Shown one piece after another: positions 1-7,807 of a stretch of DNA of 12,121 nt; position 1 is the stretch's first letter; each line of letters opens with the position of its first letter. The translations under genes were made by a program, and so were the position numbers. The DNA is taken from contig JAJWCP010000039.1 of the NCBI GenBank assembly GCA_021617435.1, positions 1 through 12,121 on the forward strand, given 5' to 3'. The stretch comes from Pseudomonadota bacterium (GTDB taxonomy: Bacteria; Pseudomonadota; Alphaproteobacteria; RF32; CAG-239). The notes under the pieces are model-generated. The model was not told where the DNA came from, did not search any database, and saw only the letters and a program-made list of their open reading frames with translations.

Positions 1-28
1 TTTATAGACTCTCTACAATAATTAACTC

Positions 29-56
29 TTGCACTTTAATATTATCTTTTTATAAA
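29..56 (+). promoter_or_regulatory. Candidate sigma70-type promoter for the Asd-like/MscS unit
   Basis: A TTGCAC hexamer (29-34) and a TATAAA hexamer (51-56) are separated by 16 bp, giving a predicted start near 63 and a leader of about 43 nt. The leader carries an AAAGGA ribosome binding site at 94-99. The region is very AT-rich, so chance matches are likely. The window also starts too close to exclude an upstream gene reading in. Confidence 0.45.
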
Positions 57-105
57 TAAATTTAAGCTATGATTCATTAAATAAAAATTTAACAAAGGAT
101 AGATT

Positions 106-1116
106 ATGACTAAAATTGCTGTACTCGGTGTTACCGAAAATATCGGTCGTGAAATTTTAACATTTTTAGAAGCCGATGGCGTCAGCTCTGACGATGTAAT
201 TGCTCTTGAACCCAAAAGCCCGCTCGGCAACTTGGTTTCATACGGCGAAGATGACGAGCTTGACGTATATAATGCGGATACTTTTGATTTTAGCAAAGCC
301 GATATTGCCATTTTTGCCACCACGGAAGAAATTGCCAAGCGTTATTTGCCCAAAGCCGCCGCTAAAAACATTAAAATCATTGATTGCTCCGGCGCCACTT
401 TTGCTGATTCTGATGTTCCGATGATTATTGCCGGTCTTAACGATGACGCAATTAAACACGCTCCTAAAAATATTGTTTCCATTCCATCGGCTCTCACCAC
501 ACAAATGCTCACTCCTCTTGCTAAAGTTAATGAAAAACTGAGTTTAAAGCGCCTGATTGCCTCTGCTTACATTTCAACTTCCGTTTACGGCAAAGACGCC
601 ATGGACGAGCTTTTTAATCAAACCCGCAAAATTTATATGAATACCACCCTGGCAGATGATGAACAGATTTTCAAAAAGCAAATTGCCTTTAACGTCTTGC
701 CGCAAGTAGGCGAGTTTATCGGTGAAGAAACCAAATTTGAATGGGCGATTAACGCCGAAACCAAAAAGGTTTTAAACGGCGACATGAAAATTCACGCCAA
801 CTGCGCATTTGTTCCTGCTTTTATCGGCGCCGCGCTATATGTTAATGCCGAATGTATTAATGACGTTGATGTTGACGAAGTAAGAAAATTGATGCAAAAC
901 ACTAAAGGCGTGGTCGTTTTTGATAAACAAACCGATGGCGGATACGTCAGCTTAAATGATGTTCAGGGTGAAGACAATATCTACGTCAGTCGCCTGCGTC
1001 AAGACTTATCGGCTGAAAACGGCTTTAGCTTTTGGTGCGTTGCCGACAACCTGCGCGCCGGTATGGCTAAAAATGCTTTTAACATCATGAAACTTATGCT
1101 TAAAACCCACTTATAA
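106..1116 (+). CDS. Aspartate-semialdehyde dehydrogenase-like protein, probably catalytically inactive
   Basis: A 336-aa protein with the full Asd length and scaffold. True Asd reduces aspartyl phosphate to aspartate semialdehyde with NADPH, for lysine, threonine, methionine and diaminopimelate synthesis. Conserved blocks include the N-terminal Rossmann start (IAVLGVTENIG, 4-14), DFSKADI (61-67), KQIAFNVLPQV (191-201), the DGGY block near 277-280, YVSRLRQD (293-300) and the C-terminal VADNLRAG (312-319). The catalytic positions are altered: the NPNCST motif reads IPSALT (126-131), so the nucleophilic Cys is Ala129. The RVPVFIGH block reads FVPAFIGA (235-242), so the active-site Arg and His are Phe235 and Ala242. 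The phosphate-binding Arg near 99 is Phe, and the active-site Gln near 156 is Ile. These comparisons are from memory of family alignments. The reading frame is intact, so it looks like a maintained pseudoenzyme, comparable in kind to E. coli Usg, and not a decayed gene. The start has AAAGGA 6 nt upstream. The channel gene follows after 12 bp. Confidence 0.85.
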   Translation: MTKIAVLGVTENIGREILTFLEADGVSSDDVIALEPKSPLGNLVSYGEDDELDVYNADTFDFSKADIAIFATTEEIAKRYLPKAAAKNIKIIDCSGATFADSDVPMIIAGLNDDAIKHAPKNIVSIPSALTTQMLTPLAKVNEKLSLKRLIASAYISTSVYGKDAMDELFNQTRKIYMNTTLADDEQIFKKQIAFNVLPQVGEFIGEETKFEWAINAETKKVLNGDMKIHANCAFVPAFIGAALYVNAECINDVDVDEVRKLMQNTKGVVVFDKQTDGGYVSLNDVQGEDNIYVSRLRQDLSAENGFSFWCVADNLRAGMAKNAFNIMKLMLKTHL

Positions 1117-1128
1117 AGGATTATCCCG

Positions 1129-3522
1129 ATGTTTCGCTTATTTAAGTTTTTTGTGTATTCATTTATACTGCTCAATCTCCTGATTGCTCTGCCGGTAAAT
1201 GCCGCCGATGAAACTTTGCAATTTGATAAAGTTTCCAAGCAATTAACAGCTATTGAAAAAAAGCTTAAAAGCGGTAATTCCACAGTACAGAGCATAGATG
1301 AAGACGCTAATTATTTATATCAAACATCGGGAGGTCTTGCCTCATTTAAGCGTGAATACGAGCGTGAAGCCGCCTATGTGCAAAAACAAATAGAAGCTTT
1401 AGGCTCTGCGCCGGAAGACGGTTCTAAAGAGCTTAAAGTCATTGCCCAAAAACGTAATGAATTTAACAATACCTTAGCGGTTATCAAAAGCAAAATTGCC
1501 GAAGTGCAGATTTTAGAAGTTAAAATTGAAGAACTTAATTTATTGGTTTTAAATTCCCGTAATCAGAAAATATTAGGCAATTTGGTTACCAAACAAGACA
1601 TTTTGCTCAATCCGCAAAACTTTTTTACCGCCATTAAAGCCTTTGCCGGTTTTAGCTGGGATATTATTACATCCCCGATAAATTGGTATAAAATGCTTGA
1701 TGATTCCGGTAAAAACTACATCTTAACTTATTTTATTCCGATACTGATTATTCTTATCGGCGCTTTTGGAGTCGGGCTTATTTTGCGCCGCCTGATTATG
1801 CGTAATTGGGGATACCGCTCTGACATTGAAAATCCGCGTTATGGGCAAAAACTGTTTGCCGCGGTTGCGGTTGCCATTGCGTACGGCGTTATCCCGACCT
1901 TAATTATCGGTGGCTTTTTAATTTGGATGATAGGCATGCAAATTTTCACCACCGGATTTTTCGGCATTGCCATTAACAGCACGTTATATTATCTGTTATA
2001 CATCATAATGTCACGCGCCATTGCCCGCGTAACTTTTGCCCCATACCATGAAAAATGGCGCTTAATAAATTTAGGAACCGAAAAAGCCACCGGCATTGTA
2101 AAAGCCTTATATTTAAGTATTTGGATGATAGGCATTGTATCATTGCTTGAATACATTGCCCGCTCCGCTAATTATCAGGCAGAACTGATTAATTTTATCG
2201 TGGCCGCCGCTTGCGCTATAAAAGCTTTTGCCATTATTCTGTTGGTCAGCCGCATTTTTCATGAAGAAGAACCGGAACAAGCCGCGGAAGCAGAAGATTC
2301 TGACAATACTGATGACAATATGAGTAACTCGTTCAAAATTATCTTTATATCATCATTTGTAAGCATCGCTACCTTTGGCATAGCCTTATTCGGCTACCCT
2401 GACTTATCAGCCTTTATTTTTAATCGTTACATATTAAGCGCGTTGCTGTTTGTGTTGTTCATAATCTGCCACCGCCTATTTTCTGAAATTATCAAACACA
2501 TCTTGTTGCTTGGTTTTTGGGCTAAAAACTTTAAGATGCGCCGCAAGATTTTAACCAAAATTAACTTTGGCTTAAGCTTAATTTTAACTCCGTTGCTCGC
2601 CATGTTTTTTATTTTTATATTTTTGAACTTATGGGGCGTATCCGGCGATTTAATTTTGCACATGGTGAAAAAAATTCTGTTCGGTTTCAGCATCGGCGGC
2701 GTACGTATTTCGTTAATTGCCATAATTTTAGGCATTGTCGTATTTTTCGGCTCGCTTGCGCTGATGAAGGTCTTAAAAAACAATTTAACCAACAACGTTT
2801 TTGCCAAACTTGACATTGATGAAGGAATTAAACACTCATTATCATCAGGGTTTAGCTTTGTCGGCTTTGTCATTGCCTCATTACTCGCCATTATCGTCAT
2901 GGGTGGCAATTTAACCAGCCTTACCGTTATCGCCGGTGCGTTATCCGTTGGTATCGGTTTCGGATTACAAAACATTTTCAACAATTTTGTATCCGGTATC
3001 ATCATTTTGTTTGAACGCCCGGTAAAAGTCGGCGACTGGGTTGTCTTTAATGGTGAAGAAGGACAAATTAAGCAAATCAATATTCGTTCAACCGAATTGG
3101 AAACCTTCAAAAAAACCAGCGTTATTATTCCTAACGCCACTTTAATTTCATCGGCACTAATCAACTTAACCCACGGCAATAATTGGACCCGACAAGCCGT
3201 AAGCGTCGGAGTCGCCTATGGTACCGACGTAAATAAAGTAACCGACATTTTGTTAGAGTGCGCCCGCAATAACAAAAAAGTTTTAAAAACTCCGGCGCCG
3301 TACGTTATTTTCAAAGATTTCGGCTCCAGTTCGCTTGATTTTGAATTGCGTTGCTATTCAAGCAACATTTGGGTCGGGTGGAACATTCCGAGCGAGTTGC
3401 GCTATGAAATTAACCGCCGCTTTATGGAAGAAGGAATTGAAATTCCCTTCCAGCAGATTGTTATCCATCAGGGCGATACTTCCGTATCTTCAGAAACGCA
3501 ATTCTACGGAAACAAAAAATAA
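1129..3522 (+). CDS. Large MscS-family mechanosensitive channel
   Basis: A 797-aa inner-membrane protein, much longer than the roughly 286-aa E. coli MscS and closer to the MscK/YbiO class. Residues 1-25 form a signal peptide (cleavage near LPVNA|AD). A charged, probably coiled-coil periplasmic region follows to about residue 170, then about ten hydrophobic segments. The last of these (about 598-628, with AGALSVGIGFGLQNIFNNF) is the Gly/Ala-rich pore helix typical of MscS. FERPVKVGDWV and the beta-domain follow, then the cytoplasmic alpha/beta domain, with a C-terminus near VIHQGD. Such channels open under membrane tension to release solutes during osmotic downshock. AAAGGA at 1115-1120 overlaps the stop of the Asd-like gene, so the two are almost certainly co-transcribed. 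The gene ends at a strong intrinsic terminator. The N-terminal region could match DUF3772, which I cannot confirm. Confidence 0.92.
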   Translation: MFRLFKFFVYSFILLNLLIALPVNAADETLQFDKVSKQLTAIEKKLKSGNSTVQSIDEDANYLYQTSGGLASFKREYEREAAYVQKQIEALGSAPEDGSKELKVIAQKRNEFNNTLAVIKSKIAEVQILEVKIEELNLLVLNSRNQKILGNLVTKQDILLNPQNFFTAIKAFAGFSWDIITSPINWYKMLDDSGKNYILTYFIPILIILIGAFGVGLILRRLIMRNWGYRSDIENPRYGQKLFAAVAVAIAYGVIPTLIIGGFLIWMIGMQIFTTGFFGIAINSTLYYLLYIIMSRAIARVTFAPYHEKWRLINLGTEKATGIVKALYLSIWMIGIVSLLEYIARSANYQAELINFIVAAACAIKAFAIILLVSRIFHEEEPEQAAEAEDSDNTDDNMSNSFKIIFISSFVSIATFGIALFGYPDLSAFIFNRYILSALLFVLFIICHRLFSEIIKHILLLGFWAKNFKMRRKILTKINFGLSLILTPLLAMFFIFIFLNLWGVSGDLILHMVKKILFGFSIGGVRISLIAIILGIVVFFGSLALMKVLKNNLTNNVFAKLDIDEGIKHSLSSGFSFVGFVIASLLAIIVMGGNLTSLTVIAGALSVGIGFGLQNIFNNFVSGIIILFERPVKVGDWVVFNGEEGQIKQINIRSTELETFKKTSVIIPNATLISSALINLTHGNNWTRQAVSVGVAYGTDVNKVTDILLECARNNKKVLKTPAPYVIFKDFGSSSLDFELRCYSSNIWVGWNIPSELRYEINRRFMEEGIEIPFQQIVIHQGDTSVSSETQFYGNKK

Positions 3523-3531
3523 ATTTAATCT

Positions 3532-3561
3532 AAAGACGACTTCAAAAGGTCGTCTTTTTTT
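3532..3561 (+). terminator. Intrinsic terminator after the MscS gene
   Basis: A 9-bp perfect stem (AAAGACGAC at 3532-3540 with GTCGTCTTT at 3549-3557) has an 8-nt loop and a seven-T run at 3555-3561. It lies 9 bp after the channel's stop codon. Confidence 0.93.
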
Positions 3562-3564
3562 ACT

Positions 3565-3593
3565 TTGACAAAAATAATAAAAAGGCATATATT
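3565..3593 (+). promoter_or_regulatory. Near-consensus sigma70-type promoter for the lipoprotein gene
   Basis: A perfect TTGACA (3565-3570) is separated by 17 bp from TATATT (3588-3593). The start is predicted near 3600, giving a leader of about 38 nt. It begins immediately after the T-run of the preceding terminator, which suggests an independent transcription unit. Confidence 0.75.
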
Positions 3594-3637
3594 AATACTT
3601 AATCACACAATTATTATAAAAACATAAACAATAAATT

Positions 3638-4282
3638 ATGAAAAAACATTATTTTTTGCTGATGATAAGCGGGATGCTTATTACAGCTTGCAACAAAGAT
3701 TACTCTACCGCGGAACGGCTGCCTGAGGGGAAAAAAGAAATTGTGGCACATGATGGTTATTACACCAGCTCATTGGTATATAACCAAGAAACATACCGCA
3801 TTGATCTTCCGTATGCAGCGGCTGTTGATTCGGTTATGAGCAAGCCGGTGGTTATTAATTCAGACATTAACAATCTGAAATTTAAAGCTGTTTCAGATAA
3901 AGCATGGGCATACATCAAAAACTGTGAGCAAAACGCTGACGGTATTGTTACCACCCATTACTGTATGCATTACAGCTTTAAATTTAATGATGATCTTTCG
4001 GTTCCGGTCTTTTTTGCTCTTGATAGAGCCGAAATTGACGGAAACAACATGCCAACCGCATACCCAGAAGTGGAAATACTGCCGCTTGAGCTCAAATTTA
4101 TAGATGAGGTAGCCGACAGAGAAAAAGGCACCTTAACCAAAAGATACTTGCTTACCTGCTCTATGCGGATTAGCAGTAATGGTATTTCATCTGTTTCAAC
4201 AACATCGCAAGAACTGCATGAGATACTATATGAAATAAGAATCGATCCAAGCATAGATTCTTGGCAAGACATAAATGTCTAG
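3638..4282 (+). CDS. Predicted lipoprotein of unknown function
   Basis: A 214-aa protein with a type II signal peptide: MKK, a hydrophobic core, and the lipobox LITAC with Cys18 as the lipidated residue. Asn at +2 does not favour inner-membrane retention, so the outer membrane is the likelier location. The mature part is soluble, mixed alpha/beta in appearance, and acidic. Two cysteines near residues 96 and 109 could pair. I recognise no catalytic motif or named domain. The leader has no Shine-Dalgarno-like purine run, only A/T-rich sequence, yet the ATG is well supported by the signal peptide that starts there. The gene stands alone between its own promoter and a terminator shared with the convergent MazG-like gene. 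Calling it a lipoprotein is firm; its function is unknown. Confidence 0.85.
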   Translation: MKKHYFLLMISGMLITACNKDYSTAERLPEGKKEIVAHDGYYTSSLVYNQETYRIDLPYAAAVDSVMSKPVVINSDINNLKFKAVSDKAWAYIKNCEQNADGIVTTHYCMHYSFKFNDDLSVPVFFALDRAEIDGNNMPTAYPEVEILPLELKFIDEVADREKGTLTKRYLLTCSMRISSNGISSVSTTSQELHEILYEIRIDPSIDSWQDINV

Positions 4283-4286
4283 CTAC

Positions 4287-4344
4287 AAAAAAACAATAAA
4301 AAAGACACTGCAATTAAAACGCAGTGCCTTTTTTATTGTTTTTT
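4287..4344. terminator. Long bidirectional terminator between convergent genes
   Basis: CACTGC (4306-4311) pairs with GCAGTG (4321-4326) around a 9-nt loop. After one A/C mismatch the stem continues outward through A-rich and T-rich arms to about 4288 and 4344, roughly 23 pairs in all. The arms give a T-run after the GC core on either strand. It can therefore end both the lipoprotein mRNA (+) and the MazG-like mRNA (-), whose stop codon lies at its edge. Confidence 0.88.
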
Positions 4345-4741
4345 AATATAAATCGGTTAAATCCGGCTTTTTATAATTCGGGCCTTTCAAAAATTTGCCG
4401 TCCGCGCGTTTTAAAGGTTTGCCGTCAACCAGTTTAGACATATTGCTTTCATGCACGCGTTTAAACACTTCTTCAAGCGGAATTCCGAAACAAACAGCCA
4501 TGCCACTGACCACATATTGCAAATCAGCCAGCTCTTTATACATTTTAAGCACCGATTCTTTTTGAACTTTGCCGCTACTGTTCAGTTCCTCAATCAAATT
4601 ATCAATTTCCGCATTAAGCTCTGCGGTTTCTTCATTAATTAGCCGCTTGCGCAAGGTTAGCAAATCTGCCGTAAACGGCTCGTTAATGGCGCACTCCATC
4701 GCCTTATGGCATTCCGCCACCATTTGTTCATATTTATTCAT
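4343..4741 (-). CDS. MazG-like nucleoside triphosphate pyrophosphohydrolase
   Basis: A 132-aa all-alpha protein of the MazG-type NTP pyrophosphatase superfamily, which hydrolyses (d)NTPs to the monophosphate and pyrophosphate, often as house-cleaning of non-canonical nucleotides. The metal-binding signature is visible: EExxE at 37-41 (EETAE) and ExxD at 70-73 (ELAD). The C-terminal half has VHESNMSKL (96-104), then a GKPLKRADGKFLKGPNY-type tail that is characteristic of a subgroup of small single-domain members. The substrate cannot be read from sequence. The start is preceded by a weak GTGAGAG. A TTGACA hexamer lies upstream on this strand (4798-4793), but no convincing -10 stands at the usual distance. 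It diverges from the membrane peptidase gene. Confidence 0.85.
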   Translation of the reverse strand: MNKYEQMVAECHKAMECAINEPFTADLLTLRKRLINEETAELNAEIDNLIEELNSSGKVQKESVLKMYKELADLQYVVSGMAVCFGIPLEEVFKRVHESNMSKLVDGKPLKRADGKFLKGPNYKKPDLTDLY

Positions 4742-4799
4742 AACACTCTCACTTTTTAAATTTTATATTCAGTGTTAGTTTTTTCCGCCGATTGTCAAG

Positions 4800-4827
4800 T
4801 TGTTTTTAAAGTAAATGTTAATAGAAT
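4800..4827 (+). promoter_or_regulatory. Weak candidate promoter for the membrane peptidase gene
   Basis: TTGTTT (4800-4805) and TAGAAT (4822-4827) are separated by 16 bp, and the start would fall near 4834. The -10 matches five of six consensus bases; the -35 is poor. Nothing better is seen in the 145-bp divergent gap. Confidence 0.3.
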
Positions 4828-4886
4828 GCAAAAATTGCTGAAATATGATTTAGACGGTTGTATATTATGGCTCTGAAAGGAAAAAC

Positions 4887-5549
4887 ATGTCTGCAACTTT
4901 AGATAAAATCATCAATCTGTTTAAATGGCCGATAGCGGTTTATATGCTGCTCTCATTGCCGGCGCTTTGCATGTCCGTTGATTTTTTTTCATTCGCGTCA
5001 TTTAAATATTTAGCCCTCATCGCCGGATTTTTCATGTATTTTATCGCCCGCACCATGGCCGATTCGTCAGTTAAAACTTCCATGCAGATTATCGCCCATG
5101 AGCTAACTCACTCCTTTTTTGCCCTCATTACCTTTCATAAAGTTGACCATATACGGCTTGACCCTGATAACAGCGGCGGCGAAATGGGCTTTAAAGGCGA
5201 AGGGAACTGGCTCATCATAATTGCTCCATACTTTTTTCCGCTATTTGCGTCAATTTATATGGTTATTATGGGCTTTTTGCCTTCTAACCTGATTATGAAC
5301 GGAATTTTAGGCTATTTTCTGGGCTATCATACTGATACTGTCGGCTCTCAAATTCATGACAAACAAACTGATTTGCCCAAAGTATCGTATAAATTTTGTT
5401 GGATGTTTCTCCCCTCTGCCAATTTGTGGGTTATCGGCAGTATACTTGCTTTCAACAGCCGCGGTTGGGAAGGTGTATCGTTGTATTTTGACTTAATCAA
5501 CCGGCTTAATCTGCAAAACTTAAAATATGTGCTAAACCTTGTGTTTTAA
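4887..5549 (+). CDS. Small membrane zinc metallopeptidase, M50-like
   Basis: A 220-aa integral membrane protein with an HExxH zinc motif (HELTH, 71-75) at the start of a hydrophobic helix. This is followed by SGGEMGF (96-102) and an APYFFP segment (113-118), the pattern of M50/M50B site-2-type peptidases. Candidate third ligands are Asp150 (GYHTDT), Asp158 or Asp162 (KQTDL). Hydrophobic segments lie near 15-30, 40-55, 107-130, 134-147 and 172-188. There is no PDZ or CBS domain, so it is a minimal form. M50 enzymes cut transmembrane substrates within the bilayer, but the target here is unknown. The RBS AAAGGA is just upstream of the ATG. The stop codon overlaps that of the convergent ldcA: TTAA at 5546-5549 supplies both stops, and no terminator is seen between them. 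Confidence 0.72.
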   Translation: MSATLDKIINLFKWPIAVYMLLSLPALCMSVDFFSFASFKYLALIAGFFMYFIARTMADSSVKTSMQIIAHELTHSFFALITFHKVDHIRLDPDNSGGEMGFKGEGNWLIIIAPYFFPLFASIYMVIMGFLPSNLIMNGILGYFLGYHTDTVGSQIHDKQTDLPKVSYKFCWMFLPSANLWVIGSILAFNSRGWEGVSLYFDLINRLNLQNLKYVLNLVF

Positions 5550-6427
5550 TAAACAAGCTCCGTTTCATCGGCATTTAAACAAACTTTTTTACCAATCGGC
5601 AATACATAGCGGCTGGCAATATGCCCGTATGAAAAATCCGTTATAATCGGAATATCCAACTCTTGCGCAAAATCAGCAATAATTTCCGCAACAGAGCCGT
5701 CACCCTCATCAGCTTCTGTGCAATTTAAGAACTGCCCGAATACAATACCATTTAAGCCTGCAAAATCTTTTTGCGCTTTAAGCTGATTAAGCATCAGGTC
5801 AATCCGATATGTTTTTTCGCCCACATCTTCAATCAGCAGAATTTTGCCCTGCAATGACGGAAAATACGGCGTTCCGCATAGATAATTAAGCACGCTCAAG
5901 CAACCGCCGACCATAACGCCTTGCGCAGTGCCTGAATTTAAACATTTACCGCCGCTTGCTTTTTGCTCCCTACCGGCAAAAACCATATTCAGCGATTGAT
6001 TTATTTTTGCATCAAGCACGCCGCTCTTAAAGTCAAAAATCGGCAGAAATCCGGTGTATGAGACATTACCGCTGCAAGTAAACAAGGCGTTTTGCAAGGC
6101 TGTTGCATCGCTTAACCCGAACACCGGCTTGCGATTCTTTTTAACAGTTGCGTAATCAACATACGGCAAAATTTTAGAGCTTCCCGCCCCGCCGCGCACA
6201 CAAAACAACGCTTTAATATCAGGGCGAGCAAATGCTTCATTAATATCATTCGCCCGCTCAAAATCCGTGCCTGCCATATAATAACGGCGCGCAAACACGT
6301 GCGGCATGAGCTCAAGCTCAAAACCTTGCGCTTCAAGCCAAGCCGCGCCGGTTTTTAATGATTCCGGCTCAATAAAGCCCGATGGCGCCACCAAGGCTAT
6401 TTTATCGCCCGCGCGTAATAACGTCAT
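5546..6427 (-). CDS. ldcA: Muramoyltetrapeptide LD-carboxypeptidase (LdcA family, S66)
   Basis: A 293-aa cytoplasmic peptidase that removes the terminal D-Ala from the murein tetrapeptide L-Ala-D-Glu-mDAP-D-Ala, giving the tripeptide for recycling. The S66 catalytic triad is present: Ser106 in GLSD (104-107), Glu200 in LLIEDVGE (197-204), and His269 in FSYGHI (265-270). The family's RGGxG loop is seen as RGGAG (78-82), with Ala where Tyr is common. YRID (207-210) and the length are also typical. The start overlaps the Mur ligase stop by 4 bp (ATGA, 6427-6424), a translational-coupling arrangement. This places ldcA as the last gene of a three-gene unit. It has no signal peptide, which agrees with a cytoplasmic recycling role. 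Confidence 0.95.
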   Translation of the reverse strand: MTLLRAGDKIALVAPSGFIEPESLKTGAAWLEAQGFELELMPHVFARRYYMAGTDFERANDINEAFARPDIKALFCVRGGAGSSKILPYVDYATVKKNRKPVFGLSDATALQNALFTCSGNVSYTGFLPIFDFKSGVLDAKINQSLNMVFAGREQKASGGKCLNSGTAQGVMVGGCLSVLNYLCGTPYFPSLQGKILLIEDVGEKTYRIDLMLNQLKAQKDFAGLNGIVFGQFLNCTEADEGDGSVAEIIADFAQELDIPIITDFSYGHIASRYVLPIGKKVCLNADETELVY

Positions 6428-7797
6428 GCTGTTACCCCTTCTAAAATGCTATGGCAAAAATCTGGCAAAGTATTATCTCTGGCTCCCATAATCACGATTC
6501 GGTCGCCTGGTTTTGCCATTGCTATCAGCTTATTTTTTATCTCGTCTCTGGTTTGGTAAAATTCAGCGTTAACCCCAAGCTCAGCGGCATATTTGATTAA
6601 ATCCGCCGATGAAATATCGCGAGTAACCGTCCCTCCGGCATAATAAATTTCCGGCATAAACAAGCAATCATCAGCCTGCATGGTCTTAGCAAAGCTTTCC
6701 ATAATTTGTTTACCCATCATGCGCATCGGCGAAAAACCGTGCGGCTGAAACATAACCAGCAACCTGCCGCTGTAATCGCGTAATGCCCGCATTGAAGCCA
6801 AAACCTTATCGGGATTATGCGCAAAATCATCAATTACGGTAACACCGCCGCGGGTGCCGATAACATCTAAGCGCCTTTTGGTACCGGTAAAATCTTGCAA
6901 AATTTTTGCCGCTGCAAATTTATCAACCCCCAAATATGAGCAGGCGGCAATCGCGGCCATCGCATTAGCCACGTTAAAAGCGCCGATTATCTGCAAAGTA
7001 AACGTTTTGCCACTTAAATCATAGCTTATGCCATGCGGTAAAGGCTTAATGCCTGAAGCGTAAAAATCAGCCTGTGGATTTTTAACCGAAAAAGTTTTAA
7101 TATGCGGATTGCAATCTTTCAAACATTGCGAATTAACGCAATCGGCATTAATCACCGCGCCGCCGGTTGCTTTTTGCACAAAATCGGCAAACAATTTTTT
7201 AAGTTCGCTGATTTCTTTGTGGTCTATCGTAATATTATTAACCACCGCCACATACGGCACATATTTTTCAACCGAGCCATCGCTTTCATCAGCCTCCGCC
7301 ACGCAAATATCGCCGTCATTTAATATCACATTCGGGATACCCGCCTGATTGGCGTAATTTTTGAGCAATCCTCCGTTAATAACCAACGGTTTTTTGCCTA
7401 ATTTATCCAAAATAAAACCTATCATCGCGGTTAAAGTGGTTTTACCGCTAGTTCCGCCTACCGCAATTCCGTAACGTGATTGATTAAAAATTTCCGCAAG
7501 CAAATCTGAACGTTTTTTAATAGCGATATGCTTTGTCTTTGCCGCTTTAACATCTGGAATGGTATCTTCCACCGCGGTTGAAACAAAGAGGCAGTCTAAA
7601 TCATCTGTAATCGCGGAGCCGTCCTGCGGAAAAATTTTAATTCCGACATCTTCAAGAGCCTTGCGATTCGCCTCATCTTTACCATTATCAAAACTTCTGT
7701 CCGAACCGCGCACATTTATTCCTCTTGCGTTCAAAACCTGCGCCAATGCGCTCATGCCGCTGCCGGATATTCCGCAAAAACTAACCTTTTTCATCAT
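6424..7797 (-). CDS. mpl: Mur ligase of the MurC/Mpl group, probably murein-peptide ligase
   Basis: A 457-aa ATP-dependent amide ligase. Domain 1 starts with the UDP-binding glycine loop (CGISGSGM, 8-15). The central domain has the P-loop GGTSGKTT (114-121), EADESDGS (168-175) and NNITIDH (187-193). The C-terminal domain opens with KRRLD (307-311) and DDFAHNP (323-329). MurC adds L-Ala to UDP-MurNAc; Mpl adds recycled tripeptide to the same acceptor. I prefer Mpl because ldcA, whose product is Mpl's substrate, overlaps it, and because no division-cell-wall cluster genes are nearby. QPHGFSP (351-357) resembles MurC's QPHRYSR but lacks the Arg, and the P-loop has Ser where MurC and Mpl usually have His. 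A MurC role or a third subgroup is therefore possible. Two adjacent ATG codons occur at the start; AAGGAAC at 7808-7802 supports either. Confidence 0.85.
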   Translation of the reverse strand: MMKKVSFCGISGSGMSALAQVLNARGINVRGSDRSFDNGKDEANRKALEDVGIKIFPQDGSAITDDLDCLFVSTAVEDTIPDVKAAKTKHIAIKKRSDLLAEIFNQSRYGIAVGGTSGKTTLTAMIGFILDKLGKKPLVINGGLLKNYANQAGIPNVILNDGDICVAEADESDGSVEKYVPYVAVVNNITIDHKEISELKKLFADFVQKATGGAVINADCVNSQCLKDCNPHIKTFSVKNPQADFYASGIKPLPHGISYDLSGKTFTLQIIGAFNVANAMAAIAACSYLGVDKFAAAKILQDFTGTKRRLDVIGTRGGVTVIDDFAHNPDKVLASMRALRDYSGRLLVMFQPHGFSPMRMMGKQIMESFAKTMQADDCLFMPEIYYAGGTVTRDISSADLIKYAAELGVNAEFYQTRDEIKNKLIAMAKPGDRIVIMGARDNTLPDFCHSILEGVTA

Positions 7798-7807
7798 TTA
7801 AGTTCCT

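Noticed and set aside
2427..3179. A 250-codon open frame on the minus strand opposite the MscS gene
   Set aside because: It lies fully inside the strongly supported channel gene, its translation has low complexity and no domain, and it has no credible start signal. It is an antisense shadow.
4806..4821. TTAA-N8-TTAA pair in the divergent gap before the membrane peptidase (also 77-92 and 9435-9450)
   Set aside because: The CtrA consensus requires seven bases between half-sites; in such AT-rich gaps, TTAA pairs at other distances are expected by chance.
5536..5557. Weak inverted repeat (CTTGT...ACAAG) at the convergent stops of the peptidase and ldcA genes
   Set aside because: It has only five pairs before a mismatch, a low GC content and no T-run outside, so it is not a credible terminator.
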